A stretch of 64,000 bases of DNA from Mytilus galloprovincialis (Eukaryota > Mollusca > Bivalvia > Mytilida > Mytilidae), in contig NC_134844.1 in NCBI RefSeq assembly GCF_965363235.1, positions 53,006,872 through 53,070,871 of the forward strand, written 5' to 3'. Positions 25,801-34,915 of the stretch are shown here, one piece after another. Position numbers and translations under genes: made by a program. Position 1 is the first letter of the stretch, and each line of letters opens with the position of its first letter. The notes under the pieces were generated by a model. It was not told the origin of the DNA and ran no database searches. It saw nothing but the letters and a program-made list of their open reading frames with translations.

Positions 25801-28800
25801 CCAAATACAAGCATTTTTGTAGTTTATGGACAATAACTTTGATGTTAGTGTATGGATCTCTCTGACATTGTACCACAAGGTTCCATATCACAAAGGGAAG
25901 GCTGAGATTGTGTTTGGGGGGTAAACATGCAGGCAAAAAAAGGGCCAAAAACAAACATTTTTCTATTGTTTCCAGACAATAACTTGTGTTTAAGTGAATG
26001 GATCTCTCAAAAATTGTAATGCAAGGTTTCAAACATAAAGGAAAGGCTGAGATTAAGTTTGGGGGGTAATTGCACCAAGGGGGATTCAAAAAGTTGGAGG
26101 GGGGATTTTTTTCCATTTTTTTATGTGTTAATTTTAAATTTTGGAAAAGTTTCAAGAAGAAATTTTCAATTGCGCAATAGATTTGTAAGATCCTTGACCA
26201 CATTTATTTTGTGTCAGAAACCTATATTATGTAAAAATAATCCAAATTCAGACAGTATCAAGCTTGAATATTGTTTCCAAATTTGCCCCAACTGCTCAGG
26301 GTTCGATATCTGCAGCCGTACCAGGCTGCACTCAGAAAAGCATTTTTAACCGGATTTTTGTGACAAAAATGTCGGTTATTGATTTGGGGATGTATGTCGG
26401 GCGGCCGGGCGGGCGGCAATCAAATGTTGTCCGTGCATTAACTCCTGAACCGTTCAACCAAAGCTTTTAAAATTTTGATATGTTGTTAATGACAACTAAA
26501 TGAAGGTCAAGTTCAATAATGATGATTTAGACTTTTACTGTTCAGGAGTTATGGTTCTTGAAAGATTGAAAAATGGAGTTTTCAGTCGTGTCCGTGCATT
26601 TATGCATGAACTGTTCTACCAAAGCTTCCCAAATTTTTATATGTTGTTACTGATGACTAAATGGAGGTCAAGTTCAATAATGACGATTTTCACTTTTACC
26701 GTTCAGGAGTTATGGTTCTTGAAAGATTGAAAAATGGTGTTTCCAGTCGTGTCTGTGCATTTTCTCATGAATCATTCAACCAAAGCTTTTGAAATTTTTA
26801 TATGTTGTTACTGATGACAAAATAAAGGTCAAGTTCAATAATGACAATTCTGACTTTTACCGTTCAGGAGTTATGGTTCTTGAAAGATCGTAAAATGGCG
26901 TTTCCATTCACACTGTTGCATTTACTCATGAACCATTCAATCTAAGCTTTTCAAATTTTTATATGTTGATACTGATGACAAAATGGAGGTCAAATTTGAT
27001 ATTGACGATTTTCACTTTCACCATTCATCAGTAATGGTTCTTGTGATATTGCCAGGACACAATTAAATGTTAATAAATCCGGTTTGCTGTCGTTGTGACA
27101 GCCTCTTGTATATATATATATTTTAGGTAAAGATTGCATGAACTGCAATCAAAACCATACGGGACTGACTTGATATCTAAATCTTCCAAGGCTGATCACT
27201 ACCTTTTTTGATACACAAAATATACTATCCATGAACATTTCCAAAAACTTATTGATGTAGTATATGCTCAGATATTCGAGGCACAAAATTATGTTTCACT
27301 TGTCAAGAAAATTACATAACTGTTGCAAGGTGCAGTAGTCTAATATCTGTTCTAAAAATATAGATAATGTCACTGTTAACCTTATCTTTAAAAATTGGAG
27401 TTATCTTCCTTTGTCTAGAATAGTTGTCAAATCAACAACAACCAATGCGATATTTAAGTTTACTTCCCATTGATAAATTGAAGCAATCTTTACCATTCAG
27501 TGCTTTGAAGCACTTGGATTGTTTAAAAGCTTGGTCACTAAACAAAGATAAATTGATTGTATTATTTTGAATGTTTATAAATATGTCCTTTCATGGGCGG
27601 ATCCAGCCATTATTAAAAAAGTGGGGGGATTCCAACTATATGTCCCAATTCAAGTGCATTGATCGTCAAAAAAAAAGAGATTCTAACCCCAGAACCCCCT
27701 CCACTGGATCTGCCACTGCCTTCAAAAATGAACAATGATGAAAAGAAAATTTGAAGTCCAATCTGATTAAAATACAGATCCTGTGAAAGCTGTTACTTAG
27801 TTTTACTTTATATTCTGGTAATTATTACATTGATTAGGGAATGACATTTTAGGTTTCATTTAATTGAATTTTTGTAATCAGACAAAACAAGAAAATAGGC
27901 ATGGTAATTTGGCCATATTGAATAAGGTATTAGGTCCAAGACCACAATTGTCGTCCCTTGATTTTCGTTGTTCACGAATAAAGTCTCTAGTGTTGACAGT
28001 GGGTTAAATGCCATTAATTTTTATAGCCCTTCCAAATTTATTTCTCCATGTTTAATGCCTCAAATTGCAAGTAGGGGGTTGAAATTACACTGTAAAAAAA
28101 TTTGGGTCCAGAATATTAAAGGAAAGTAGTGATTTGGTCCAGCTGAAAAAGGTTAAAAATTAGCACTTCGGAAGCTGTCAAAAGATTTCAAGACGCCCTA
28201 AACATAAAATTGTCCATATTTTGAGTTAGAGCCGATGAAGTTTTCTATAATTTTGATATAGTTTGTCCCAAAAGTTGTACAACACTCTGTAAAAATTTCA
28301 TTGAGAAAGCGCAGGTTGGATTTTTTTAGTTTTCATTATGTTCTAAAAGAAATGCACTATGAAATAATTGTGGTCTCGGACCTAAGAGGTGAAATTTGTA
28401 AATATAGAATCTGTACTTTGGCAACTTCCCTAAATGATTTGAAGGTGTCAATTTGTCAAATAGCATGAAACTAAAGGATTTAAACTTTTATTTTATAGAA
28501 TTTCTGCAAAAAATGCCAATTTTGGCATTTTCTGGTCAAAATAGGCATTTATAGCTCTTTCAATATTGATGCATAAATGGCATCCTGACTTTCTCTCTGA
28601 CAGGTTTTCATGTGTCAATATTTGTGTTTCTATGCCTTTATCTAGTTCTTTTACTTATTTATGAACTCTGAATCTACAGAAAAGAAGATTATCTCAGACA
28701 ATATGTGCAAAATGTGTTGTATAAATGACCCTTGTCTAACGCCCTGTTTGGATGAAGTCAAAACTGGGGAGCTTGGTACATAAAATTTGAAGTCCATAAT

Positions 28801-31800
28801 AAAGATCTCACTAAATTTGTATCAAAAGCACTTTACAATGTCTATTGTACCTGTTCCATTTCACATAATATCTTTCTTTTCTTCTGTAGGATAGCAAGTG
28901 GTTTAAATATAAGCCTGTACGTTGAGAATAAAATTGCATGCAAGTTTTTCACTAAAAAGGCAAAAATCTTTGTATCAGACCATACTGTCTGCAAGAAAAG
29001 TTTATTGCAAGAGTCTTTTTGTGCTCAGATTTGTTGTAACATGTCACATGAGTATAGAAATGATAAGAAAAAAAAACCATTTTTTTTATTTCTCATAGCC
29101 TCATCAATATGCATTTTTTAATGTAAATATGTCTCACAGCCTAAATTGACCCTAAATTTTTTCCAGTCTTACTTGGCCTAAGACCATGAAGACCCTTTTA
29201 AACTAATATGATATGTTATTTGTAACTTTTCTTTCCATTTAAAGTACATTCAATACATATGTAAGGATTATTTATAACCAAAAAGCTTCACAAATTTAAA
29301 ATTGCTGGAAAATATTACATCTTCATGTATAAAGGCCCCCCTTCATTGAAAAACCTCAATTTTTAGGCGCAGGCTCATATAAATTTGACTTTTGAATAAT
29401 TATGCTAAGTTTGATAAATCAAATGAGTACTCTATTGCTTTAAGTACATGATAAATTATATATTAAGGCATTCAAAAAGTATTTTTTTGCAATATTTTAA
29501 TTTTTAAAGCCCCAAATGTTGATAGTTGAAATTTTTCAATTTTATCGTCAAAATTTAACACGCAAAGATGAGTATAGAATTTAACATATTGTCTATAATA
29601 TATATCCTATTGTTATGAAACTTTGTAAGCAGTGTTATAATTTATTAAGCTTTGGTCATACCAAGTTTTTTTAAGATTGGTCAACTCTTTCTATCCTATT
29701 AGGTCCGAGACCACAATTGTCGTCCCTTGATTTTCATTGTTCACGAATATAGTCTCTAGTGTTGACAGTGGGTTACTTGCCATTATTTTTTATACCCCTT
29801 CCAAATTTATTTCTCCATGTTTAATGCCTCAAATTGCAAGTAGGGGGTTGAAATTACACTGTAAAAAAATTTGGGTCCAGAATATTAAAGGAAAGTAGTG
29901 ATTTGGTCCAGCTGAAAAAGGTTAAAAATTAGCACTTCGGAAGCTGTCAAAAGATTTCAAGACGCCCTAAACATAAAATTGTCCATATTTTGAGTTAGAG
30001 CCGATGAAGTTTTCTATAATTTTGATATAGTTTGTCCCAAAAGTAGTACAACACACTGTAAAAAATTTCATTGAGAAAGCATATGTTGGATTTTTTTAAT
30101 TTTCATTTATGTTCTAAAAGAAATGCACTACCAAATAATTGTGGTCTCGGACCAAGGGGCAGAATTTCATTTAAATTGAGTTGTGAATTGTCTTGAAAAA
30201 TACGGGAAAACATCATTAAAACAGAGCAGTTGCTTTTAAACATGCATAGGATTTCCCGTACTATCATTTATTTCCACCACCTTGTAATTTGATCAGATTG
30301 TTTGTAGTCCGAACTGTTTTCAATGTTGTTAAAATTTTTGGTCATCATGACCATTTTAAAATGATTTTAAAAACTTCAGATAACCGACTTTCTTTCAGCT
30401 GTTGATAATGTTTAATTAATTTCAGACAGATGCCAGTGGTGAGATCATGGTGTTGTCATCTGGCGGCTGTCCTTGGAGAGATCACTTATTTGATATTGAA
30501 CAAGAACAAAATATAACACCGTCAATCAAATATGTAATTTACTCAGATAATAATGGAAATTGGAGAGTTCAATGTGTTCCTGTTAGGATTGGCTCATTTG
30601 AAAATAGGTTTGTAAAACATCTAATTTTCATTGCACCAAACATATTTCATCTGACAGTCATTGTAAGAAAGGATGTTTTGTGTTTATTGTTTTTGACTTT
30701 TTGTCATATTCCAAATCCTATAGTTTTATCCATGTTAGTGCCTTTAAAATTTTGCCGGCTTACCCTTATTTTCCTTTTCATAATTTTATTTTAAATTGTT
30801 TAGAAAACCTTTTTTTTTTTTTAATCTTATATAATCCTTATTATTTTTTCATAGTTTTTGAACATGTTGAAAGAAAAAAGGTGCTAATATCATGTTTTTC
30901 TGCTGTTTTAGTTCCTTTATTTATATACTATCAATTTGTAACAGCCTTATAAAAAGCTTGATATTTTGAAACAGAGTAGCATACATATTTAAACCTAAAT
31001 AAGATAAGATTATTTATTCAGAGAAATTTAATGTTATGTTCAGTAACTACAAGTACTGCTTGTGTTTACAGCAGATTATAATGAGTATGTAGCTAAAGAT
31101 AAAATATTTTGTTAGCTTGCTTGCTAGCTGAACCGTGAAGTCATTGTTAGGTAAGGTATACAACCCTCCTTAAGAAGTAGCCTAGTCCTACAGACAGAAA
31201 GATTTGTTATCTGTCAGACTAGTCTACTCTAGATCTTAAAGGAGGGTGGTTTACCTAACCTAACAATGACTTTATGGTTCAGATAGCAAGCAAGCTTACC
31301 AAAGATATTACCTTTAGCTACACACTCAATGAAATCAGCTGTAATATTCGGTACTTCTTGTTGGGTGCTATCTGTGTTATTTTTTTATTATTTTGTTTTG
31401 TCATTTACCAGTCAGGGGTGCTACTTAAACAAGTGATTTCATTATCACCTATTTAAGTGATTTTGGTGTTTCCTTTGATCGTCAAATGCTAATTTCATTG
31501 ATTTTCCATATTTTCACAAACTTTTCTATAATTTTCCTACATAGATCAATTATCCCTTTTTCTATGGATATTAACTTCACCAGTGCGCTTGGGCAGTAAG
31601 TTAGTGCTCTAAATCATTTAAAAGTACCCTTGGGAATTGTTCTGTAATCAAATATTCATTAACTACTCTGACTATCAGACAAAGGTCAACAATATTAGGT
31701 AACCTGATTGGTTTACTAAGGAGTTAAAATGATATACTTCAAGGTTATGTCCTGATCTACAAATTATTCCAGAAAATGCATATTTTAAATAAATTGTAAA

Positions 31801-33126
31801 AACTGACAGGCTTCTCAAGCAAAAACCAATTTCTAGATGCCCATAGTTGTTTTTTTCAATGGAATTCTTGTCTTTTTACCAATAAAAAAAACAAGGTTGT
31901 GAGAAAATATCAAGAAAAAGTTATAAACACTTATTGAAGTGATCTTCTCAAATTACTTGTTTCAGTGATTTTAAAAAGTCTGCGTCTATTTATAGATTTT
32001 TTAAAAATATTTCACAGCCAAAATCACTTGAAGAAGTGATTCTGAAATCACTTGTTTAAGTAGTACCCCTGACTGAACAATGACACTTTACCTTTTTATA
32101 AGTATATAGAAACTTGTTATTTCATTATGATTTGTTCACACCCACTAAATCCAATTAAACAAGTACTACATCAGTATTTATGGAATCGGTGCATTTGAAT
32201 ATGGATAAGTCAAAAAACAAATGTCTGTTTATAGCTAAACAACCGATTCTTATTTGAGAGTCGAACCTAAGCCATTGTACTTTTGCTGTGAAAATGTGAA
32301 AAATTAAGTGAGCTGGTATCAGAAGTGAAGTTTGAGTTGCCAACTGAGTTAATCAATTGCATTATACATTCCAATGCTCACAATGGTGAATATAACAGCT
32401 GTTAATATGAGGCCTGCAACACATGAGATGAAATAAAAAATTGCTGGCATTTTACTCCAAACAATAACCAAGGGAAATAATCCAATCATTAAAAGTAGGG
32501 ATGAACTGGGCACAGGAACAAGACAAACAGCACACTTCAAAATCATGTTGCAAAAAATAAAATAGGAGAAAAAATGGAAACACCAACCTACAACATGTTC
32601 AATGTACATACCTACCATATTGTTTTTTCTTATGTCCCATTAAAAACACAAGTACATTTTGTTTTGGCCTACTGTGAATTCATTAATATTCGTTGGATAC
32701 CAATATTCGTGGATTTCGTGGGTACAGGAGAGCCACGAATTCAAATGTTCAACGAAATACAAATTTTGTAAAGGAATGAGTGTAGACTTTGCCAAAACCA
32801 CGAAATTGAATATCCACGAATATGCAAGTTTTCCTCAAAACACGAAAATTGGTACCCACGAAAATAAATGAATCCACAGTATTAAATGCTGTTATGATAA
32901 TTGGTAAATTATTTGAAAAACTTGTAACATGTTTGTTTTAAATTTCAGGTTGTCCCTCTTATCAGAATGGCAAGGTGTACGAGATGATGCCCTGTCAAAA
33001 CTGAGTGGAATTCCAGGCTGTATATTTGTTCATGCTTCAGGATTTATTGGAGGGAACAAAACTTACGAAGGTGCAATGGAAATGGCTAGGAAAACAATGA
33101 AAGATAGGGACTCAAAAGCGAGCTGA
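13686..33126 (+). CDS. MYG1: MYG1 exonuclease, complete coding region, seven exons
   Basis: Join 13686-13825, 18833-18928, 21294-21524, 24091-24169, 25021-25143, 30426-30607, 32949-33126: 1029 bases, 342 residues plus stop. All introns are GT-AG and all phases fit. The product belongs to the MYG1/UPF0160 family of the DHH phosphoesterase superfamily, a 3'-5' RNA exonuclease reported in nucleus and mitochondria, linking rRNA and mitochondrial RNA processing. Visible motifs: [12 protein letters not shown] at residues 16-27, DIVVDVGG at 58-65, DHHQK at 75-79, [27 protein letters not shown], and [17 protein letters not shown] near the C-terminus. Human MYG1 is 376 residues; the difference is mainly the longer N-terminal targeting region of the human protein. 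The ATG at 13686 is the first in-frame ATG of the exon. Upstream codons of the same exon stay open, so a longer N-terminus from another first exon is possible. Introns make up about 95% of the span and hold many MITEs. Confidence 0.97.
14481..15585. mobile_element. MITE, 1105 bp, ends CAGGGCTTTCC
   Basis: Left end CAGGGCTTTCCATTGAA, right end TTCAAGGGAAAGCCCTG: inverted ends of 17 bp with one mismatch. AGACAT lies directly outside both ends (14475-14480 and 15586-15591), a six-base direct duplication. Subterminal GCCGGCGGAAATCCGCCG and GGCGTCCGGCTTCGCCG hairpins are near the two ends. No transposase frame. It lies in MYG1 intron 1. Confidence 0.75.
15616..16163. mobile_element. CAGTCAGGGG foldback MITE, right end lost
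   Basis: Begins CAGTCAGGGGACTTACTTTA and stays closely similar to the copy at 22029-22799 as far as AAAGTATCAGTTCATTATG near 16163. There it runs into GAAGAAGAAG and another repeat. The palindromic word AAGTGATTTT typical of the family is present. It lies in MYG1 intron 1. Confidence 0.8.
16164..16540. repeat. Dispersed repeat segment adjoining the truncated MITE
   Basis: Starts with GAAGAAGAAG then ATTTTTATTCCAATTATGGG. A part of it (AACAGGCTATTATTTGAACT to ATTCCATGTTCATTC, about 16439-16535) is repeated at about 18981-19070 in the same intron region. Confidence 0.6.
16765..17519. mobile_element. MITE, 755 bp, ends CAGGGGTCGAC
   Basis: Left end CAGGGGTCGACGTAA and right end TTAAGTCGACCCCTG are inverted ends of 15 bp with one mismatch. 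TATTT lies just outside both ends, but in A+T-rich flanks, so a five-base duplication is uncertain. The word GGGCCAGT recurs near the ends (16812, 16853, 17451). CAGGG ends suggest a hAT-like origin, but an eight-base duplication is not visible. It lies in MYG1 intron 1. Confidence 0.75.
17524..17679. mobile_element. Short foldback MITE, 156 bp
   Basis: Arms of about 65 bp pair almost fully (TAAGGAATGACTGT...GTGCACACTG against CAGTGTGCACCAC...CAGTCATTTCTTA), leaving a loop of about 20 bases around GCGTAGCGGG. It directly abuts the 16765 element. Confidence 0.85.
17688..18386. repeat. Direct repeat pair of about 145 bp
   Basis: ATTCTAAATTCCATTTTAAACC (17690 on, truncated here) to CATCCAAAATTAAATTAT at 17826 recurs at 18241-18384 with scattered differences, including the phrase ATAACAAAATAACGTCAGCC. 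Between them are unique sequence and a small GTCGGGTTGTTGTCGATTTG segment known to me from mussel repeats. Confidence 0.75.
18459..18740. mobile_element. PIF/Harbinger-like MITE, 282 bp, TAA duplication
   Basis: The left end GGGAGTTATCATTTAATTTT and the right end AAAATCAAATGGTAGCTCCC pair over about 30 bp. TAA flanks both sides (18456-18458, 18741-18743). The interior is a purine-rich minisatellite of AAAAAAAGGCAGGAC-like units. Relatives with the same ends lie at 44101, 45845 and 57196. It lies in MYG1 intron 1. Confidence 0.85.
18833..18928 (+). CDS. MYG1: MYG1 coding exon 2
   Basis: Acceptor TTTCAG ends at 18832. Encodes [18 protein letters not shown] and the DHHQ motif that defines the superfamily. 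Donor AA|GTAAGC at 18929. Confidence 0.95.
18975..19600. repeat. Repeat segment and degenerate tandem units
   Basis: About 18981-19070 repeats 16439-16535. From 19260 to 19570 the phrase GAGTTAT/GAGTTAC...TATAACTTGGAAAA recurs three times at about 120-170 bp spacing, a decayed tandem core. No coding sense. It lies in MYG1 intron 2. Confidence 0.55.
19992..21183. mobile_element. Foldback element, 1192 bp, arms built of GTTATAACATGTACAA words
   Basis: Left end TGTCGTGTACAAGTTGCGAT and right end ATCGCAACATGTACACGACA are inverted. The arms extend about 170 bp (19992-20160, 21013-21183) and consist largely of the words GTTATAAC and TTGTACA/TGTACAA. Flanks are TATATA, so no duplication can be read. 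No reading frame of note. It lies in MYG1 intron 2, 110 bases before exon 3. Confidence 0.88.
21294..21524 (+). CDS. MYG1: MYG1 coding exon 3
   Basis: Acceptor TTACAG ends at 21293. Encodes [15 protein letters not shown] through [13 protein letters not shown], matching the vertebrate block SFTETM...DAVDNGISQW from memory. Donor AG|GTAAGG at 21525. Confidence 0.96.
22029..22799. mobile_element. CAGTCAGGGG foldback MITE, complete, 771 bp
   Basis: Left end CAGTCAGGGGACTTACCTAA, right end TAAGTCCCTGACTG. TTTAA lies directly outside both ends (22024-22028, 22800-22804), a possible five-base duplication. Subterminal word AAGTGATTTT / AAATCACTT. Closely similar to the truncated copy at 15616. It lies in MYG1 intron 3. 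Confidence 0.85.
23683..23897. mobile_element. TA-flanked MITE, 215 bp
   Basis: Left end CTGTAAGCCAACTTATTTTC and right end GAAAATTAGTTGGTTTACTG are inverted with a few mismatches, with TA on both sides. Interior words GAAAATAA and TTTTCG resemble the 32672 element. Tc1/mariner-like by its TA duplication. It lies in MYG1 intron 3. Confidence 0.7.
24091..24169 (+). CDS. MYG1: MYG1 coding exon 4
   Basis: Acceptor CTTTTAG ends at 24090. Encodes [18 protein letters not shown], matching vertebrate YALTTTLSARVARLNPTW. Donor TG|GTAAAC at 24170, phase 0. Only 79 bases and easily missed by frame scanning. Confidence 0.94.
24345..24520 (+). repeat. Dispersed mussel-type repeat, partial
   Basis: Contains CAACCACTGGATTACAG and GACAGGCACATACA, matching the internal part of the fuller copy at 44543-44960. 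It ends in an ACAACACAACAC-type simple repeat. It lies in MYG1 intron 4. Confidence 0.7.
25021..25143 (+). CDS. MYG1: MYG1 coding exon 5
   Basis: Acceptor TTCTTAAG ends at 25020. The exon reads [17 protein letters not shown] and [15 protein letters not shown], matching the vertebrate SWLPARALVEEAL block. Donor AG|GTACCA at 25144, phase 0. Confidence 0.94.
25296..25590 (-). repeat. Dispersed mussel-type repeat with a small inserted segment
   Basis: Minus-strand copy ending GAGAGTTGTCTCATTGGCAC. A 39-base segment at 25364-25402 interrupts it and is repeated exactly at 29141-29179. It lies in MYG1 intron 5. Confidence 0.7.
25600..26330. repeat. Degenerate tandem repeat in MYG1 intron 5
   Basis: Phrases such as AAACATTTTTCTATT, GACAATAACTT, TGGATCTCTC and AAGGCTGAGATT recur at about 25660, 25825-25900 and 25960-26060, a decayed tandem unit of about 145 bp. 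No coding meaning. Confidence 0.6.
26349..27115. mobile_element. Tandem-core element, 161-bp unit
   Basis: ATGGTTCTT begins at 26551, 26712, 26873 and 27034, exactly 161 bp apart. The flanks are ACCGGATTTTTGTGAC on the left and AATCCGGTTTGCTGTCGTTG on the right, which share inverted CCGGATT/AATCCGG. The architecture (non-tandem ends around a short tandem core) matches the 146-bp and 189-bp elements in this window. It lies in MYG1 intron 5. Confidence 0.8.
27590..27720. repeat. GGCGGATCCAG-type dispersed repeat, partial
   Basis: Starts GGGCGGATCCAGCC and ends GGATCTGCCACTGCC. Related segments lie near 48780-48930, 53738-53910 and 54012-54176. Confidence 0.55.
27933..28382. mobile_element. MITE GGTCCGAGACC, copy 1
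   Basis: Starts GGTCCAAGACCACAATTGTC and ends AATTGTGGTCTCGGACC: inverted ends of about 19 bp. Nearly identical to 29702-30153 in the same orientation. It lies in MYG1 intron 5. Confidence 0.85.
28383..29701. other. Intron segment between the two MITE copies
   Basis: A+T-rich, with no coding block and no element ends apart from the 39-base segment 29141-29179 shared with 25364-25402. Confidence 0.5.
29702..30153. mobile_element. MITE GGTCCGAGACC, copy 2
   Basis: Starts GGTCCGAGACCACAATTGTC and ends AATTGTGGTCTCGGACC. By eye only about 15 differences from copy 1 over 450 bp, suggesting recent activity or a segmental duplication. It lies in MYG1 intron 5. Confidence 0.85.
30426..30607 (+). 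CDS. MYG1: MYG1 coding exon 6
   Basis: Acceptor TTTCAG ends at 30425. Encodes [20 protein letters not shown] and [19 protein letters not shown]. Donor AG|GTTTGT at 30608. Confidence 0.96.
31089..31321. mobile_element. Foldback MITE, 233 bp
   Basis: The left arm GTAGCTAAAGAT...GCTTGCTTGCTAGCTGAACC...TCATTGTTAGGTAAG is the inverse of the right arm CCTAACAATGACTTTATGG...GCAAGCAAGCTTACC...CTTTAGCTAC, about 72 bp each. It lies in MYG1 intron 6. Confidence 0.8.
31409..32075. mobile_element. CAGTCAGGGG foldback MITE, complete, 667 bp
   Basis: Ends CAGTCAGGGGTGCTACTTAA and TTAAGTAGTACCCCTGACTG. The word AAGTGATT recurs in both arms (for example 31429, 31455, 32031 and 32045). No clear duplication flanks it. 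It lies in MYG1 intron 6. Confidence 0.85.
32672..32879. mobile_element. TA-flanked MITE, 208 bp
   Basis: Left end CTGTGAATTCATTAATATTC and right end AAATAAATGAATCCACAG are inverted, with TA on both sides (32670-32671, 32880-32881). The interior repeats CCACGAA/TTCGTGG words. A type I recall as widespread in molluscs. It ends 69 bases before MYG1 exon 7. Confidence 0.8.
32949..33126 (+). CDS. MYG1: MYG1 coding exon 7 and stop
   Basis: Acceptor TTTCAG ends at 32948, only 67 bases after a TA-flanked MITE. Encodes [19 protein letters not shown], then [19 protein letters not shown], ending KDRDSKAS and TGA. Confidence 0.97.
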
Positions 33127-33307
33127 TGGAGTTGATGGTCTGATCTGAGTTTACAAGTATTGGATTAAAAGGCAGCATAATGTATCGTTTAGATTAGTGG
33201 AGAAATTTGAAATGTCAATTAACAACTTCATAAAGGATCAGCCTCATTTCCAGTTTTGTAAACAAATGATACATTATGATCAAAGATTGAGAAGTCAGAA
33301 AGAGGCT

Positions 33308-33313
33308 AATAAA
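33308..33313 (+). promoter_or_regulatory. MYG1: Poly(A) signal candidate for MYG1
   Basis: AATAAA 182 bases after the MYG1 stop codon. A further AATAAA-like word lies near 33411. Either could define the 3' end. Confidence 0.55.
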
Positions 33314-34560
33314 GTTTCTACAGTTTAAATGTTTTTCATTATTGTTTGTGCTGTAATTGATCTAAAGTTTTTTTATAAGTAAGTGCTTTTGAGGTGATCT
33401 TGGAATTGTGAATAAAACAGTTTATGGAATTGGTATTATTTTTTTTTTAAATATGAAAGTTCCATGTTCCTTCTAGAGTCAAGTGAAAAATTGCTAAAGC
33501 TTTTGTTTTTACAGAAATATTTGTAATTCACAATACTTGAGGAATATGAATTTATATTGTACACATGTTTAATTTGTATCTATTCAATCTATCATCTATG
33601 AGGAAATAATGTTTTATATAAGATCATTTGATAATTTTTCATAGTTTGTGGTGATAATTAAGAAATGGAGTACCTTGATCTGATATAAATGTTAAAATGT
33701 TAATTTTGTATGCTTAACAAAATTTTCCTTTGAATTTCTGTTGTATGAACATGATGAACGTTATGTAATAAGACCTTTACTTGATTTATTATTTCTGTAC
33801 ATATCATGTCTATTGTCTGAAATAGGTACATTTTGAAAATTCCTTTGGATACAGCAGTTCCAGGATACAGTTGTTAGTTGAATCTGTCATGTGACTTCAA
33901 TCACCATGTGACCAAATTGCAGGCATCATCATTTCAAACACATGTTGAGCAAACAGGAGAAAAAGTTTAAACTTATACTGCACACAATATTTGGGGTATT
34001 AAAATCTAATGAGATGGTCACTCTTTCTCAGTCATTTAGGAATCAAGATTATGTTCCTACGGAACATAAATTATTTCTATTCTTCCCTACAGAATGATGA
34101 CTCTGAAACTGCTGGAAACTTTAAATATAAAAGCAGAGATACAGGTGCATCTTCTATCTGGTAAATGACGTCATAAAGGGGAGTGAAATTGACTATCTTT
34201 TCTTTTTTACAGAAATGTTTCAAGCACTTATGTTTGCAAAAATATGAAAAAACAGGTTACTGCCATTTGGGCTGAACTCTTTTCTTACTTTTTACGCAAT
34301 CATAGTTTCAATTTTCCAACATTATGCTTTACACACCAGTTACAACATCTTTACAGTTGAACTTAATAATGTGAAGTACTGATACTGAAAATATAGTTGT
34401 ACTGGAGGACTATTGTTTGTTACTTTTGAAAAACACATTGATGCCTACCAAATAACAGTAAGTCTTGCAGAAATAGGAGAAAAATCCAATCACATCACCA
34501 TGGATGAATATTACGACTAAGAACATTTATCAATTATTATTAGCTCACCCGTCCCAAAGA
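33314..34560. other. Sequence downstream of MYG1, no gene recognised
   Basis: Possible extended 3' untranslated region, then intergenic DNA. No coding block or element ends that I can support. The phrase TTAGCTCACCCGTCCC near 34541 may be the end of a dispersed element. Confidence 0.5.
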
Positions 34561-34646
34561 GCCAGTGTAATCTTTTCTCGAGACACTACCTCCCTTTTCT
34601 GTTGTTGTTGTTTGCCAACTTTAACTCCAATCTTCTCTGAAACTAG

Positions 34647-34693
34647 CACAGGCACTTGTCTCAGAATTTATTTTTTTTAGACAAGTGCTCGTG
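34647..34693. mobile_element. Miniature hairpin element CACAGGCACT, 47 bp
   Basis: Starts CACAGGCACTTGTCTCAGAA and ends AGACAAGTGCTCGTG. Arms pair over 15 bp with two mismatches around an A+T loop. GAAACTAG (34639-34646) and GCAACTAG (34694-34701) flank it, an 8-bp duplication with one difference. Confidence 0.75.
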
Positions 34694-34839
34694 GCAACTA
34701 GCTACTGGACCAAGTGTAACCAAACTTGGCCACAATCATAATTGGAATATATAAATTAGATATGAACTTGTATGAGAGTGACTGCCAACCAGTTTGGTCA
34801 ACATGGTTAAAGTTATATACTTTGACCTATATATAATTG

Positions 34840-34915
34840 TTAACGTTTTATACATGGTGACTCGGATGGAGAGTTGTCTCATTGGCACTCGTGGCACATC
34901 TTCTCATTTCTATAT
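34840..34915 (-). repeat. Dispersed mussel-type repeat, end fragment
   Basis: Contains CGGATGGAGAGTTGTCTCAT followed by a CACATCTTCTCATTTC end, as at 1772 and 25532. Confidence 0.7.

Noticed and set aside
27933-30153. Direct 450-bp repeats as the long terminal repeats of a retrovirus-like element
   Set aside because: Each copy has its own inverted ends (GGTCCGAGACC), the 1.3 kb between them has no coding content, and TG...CA ends are missing.
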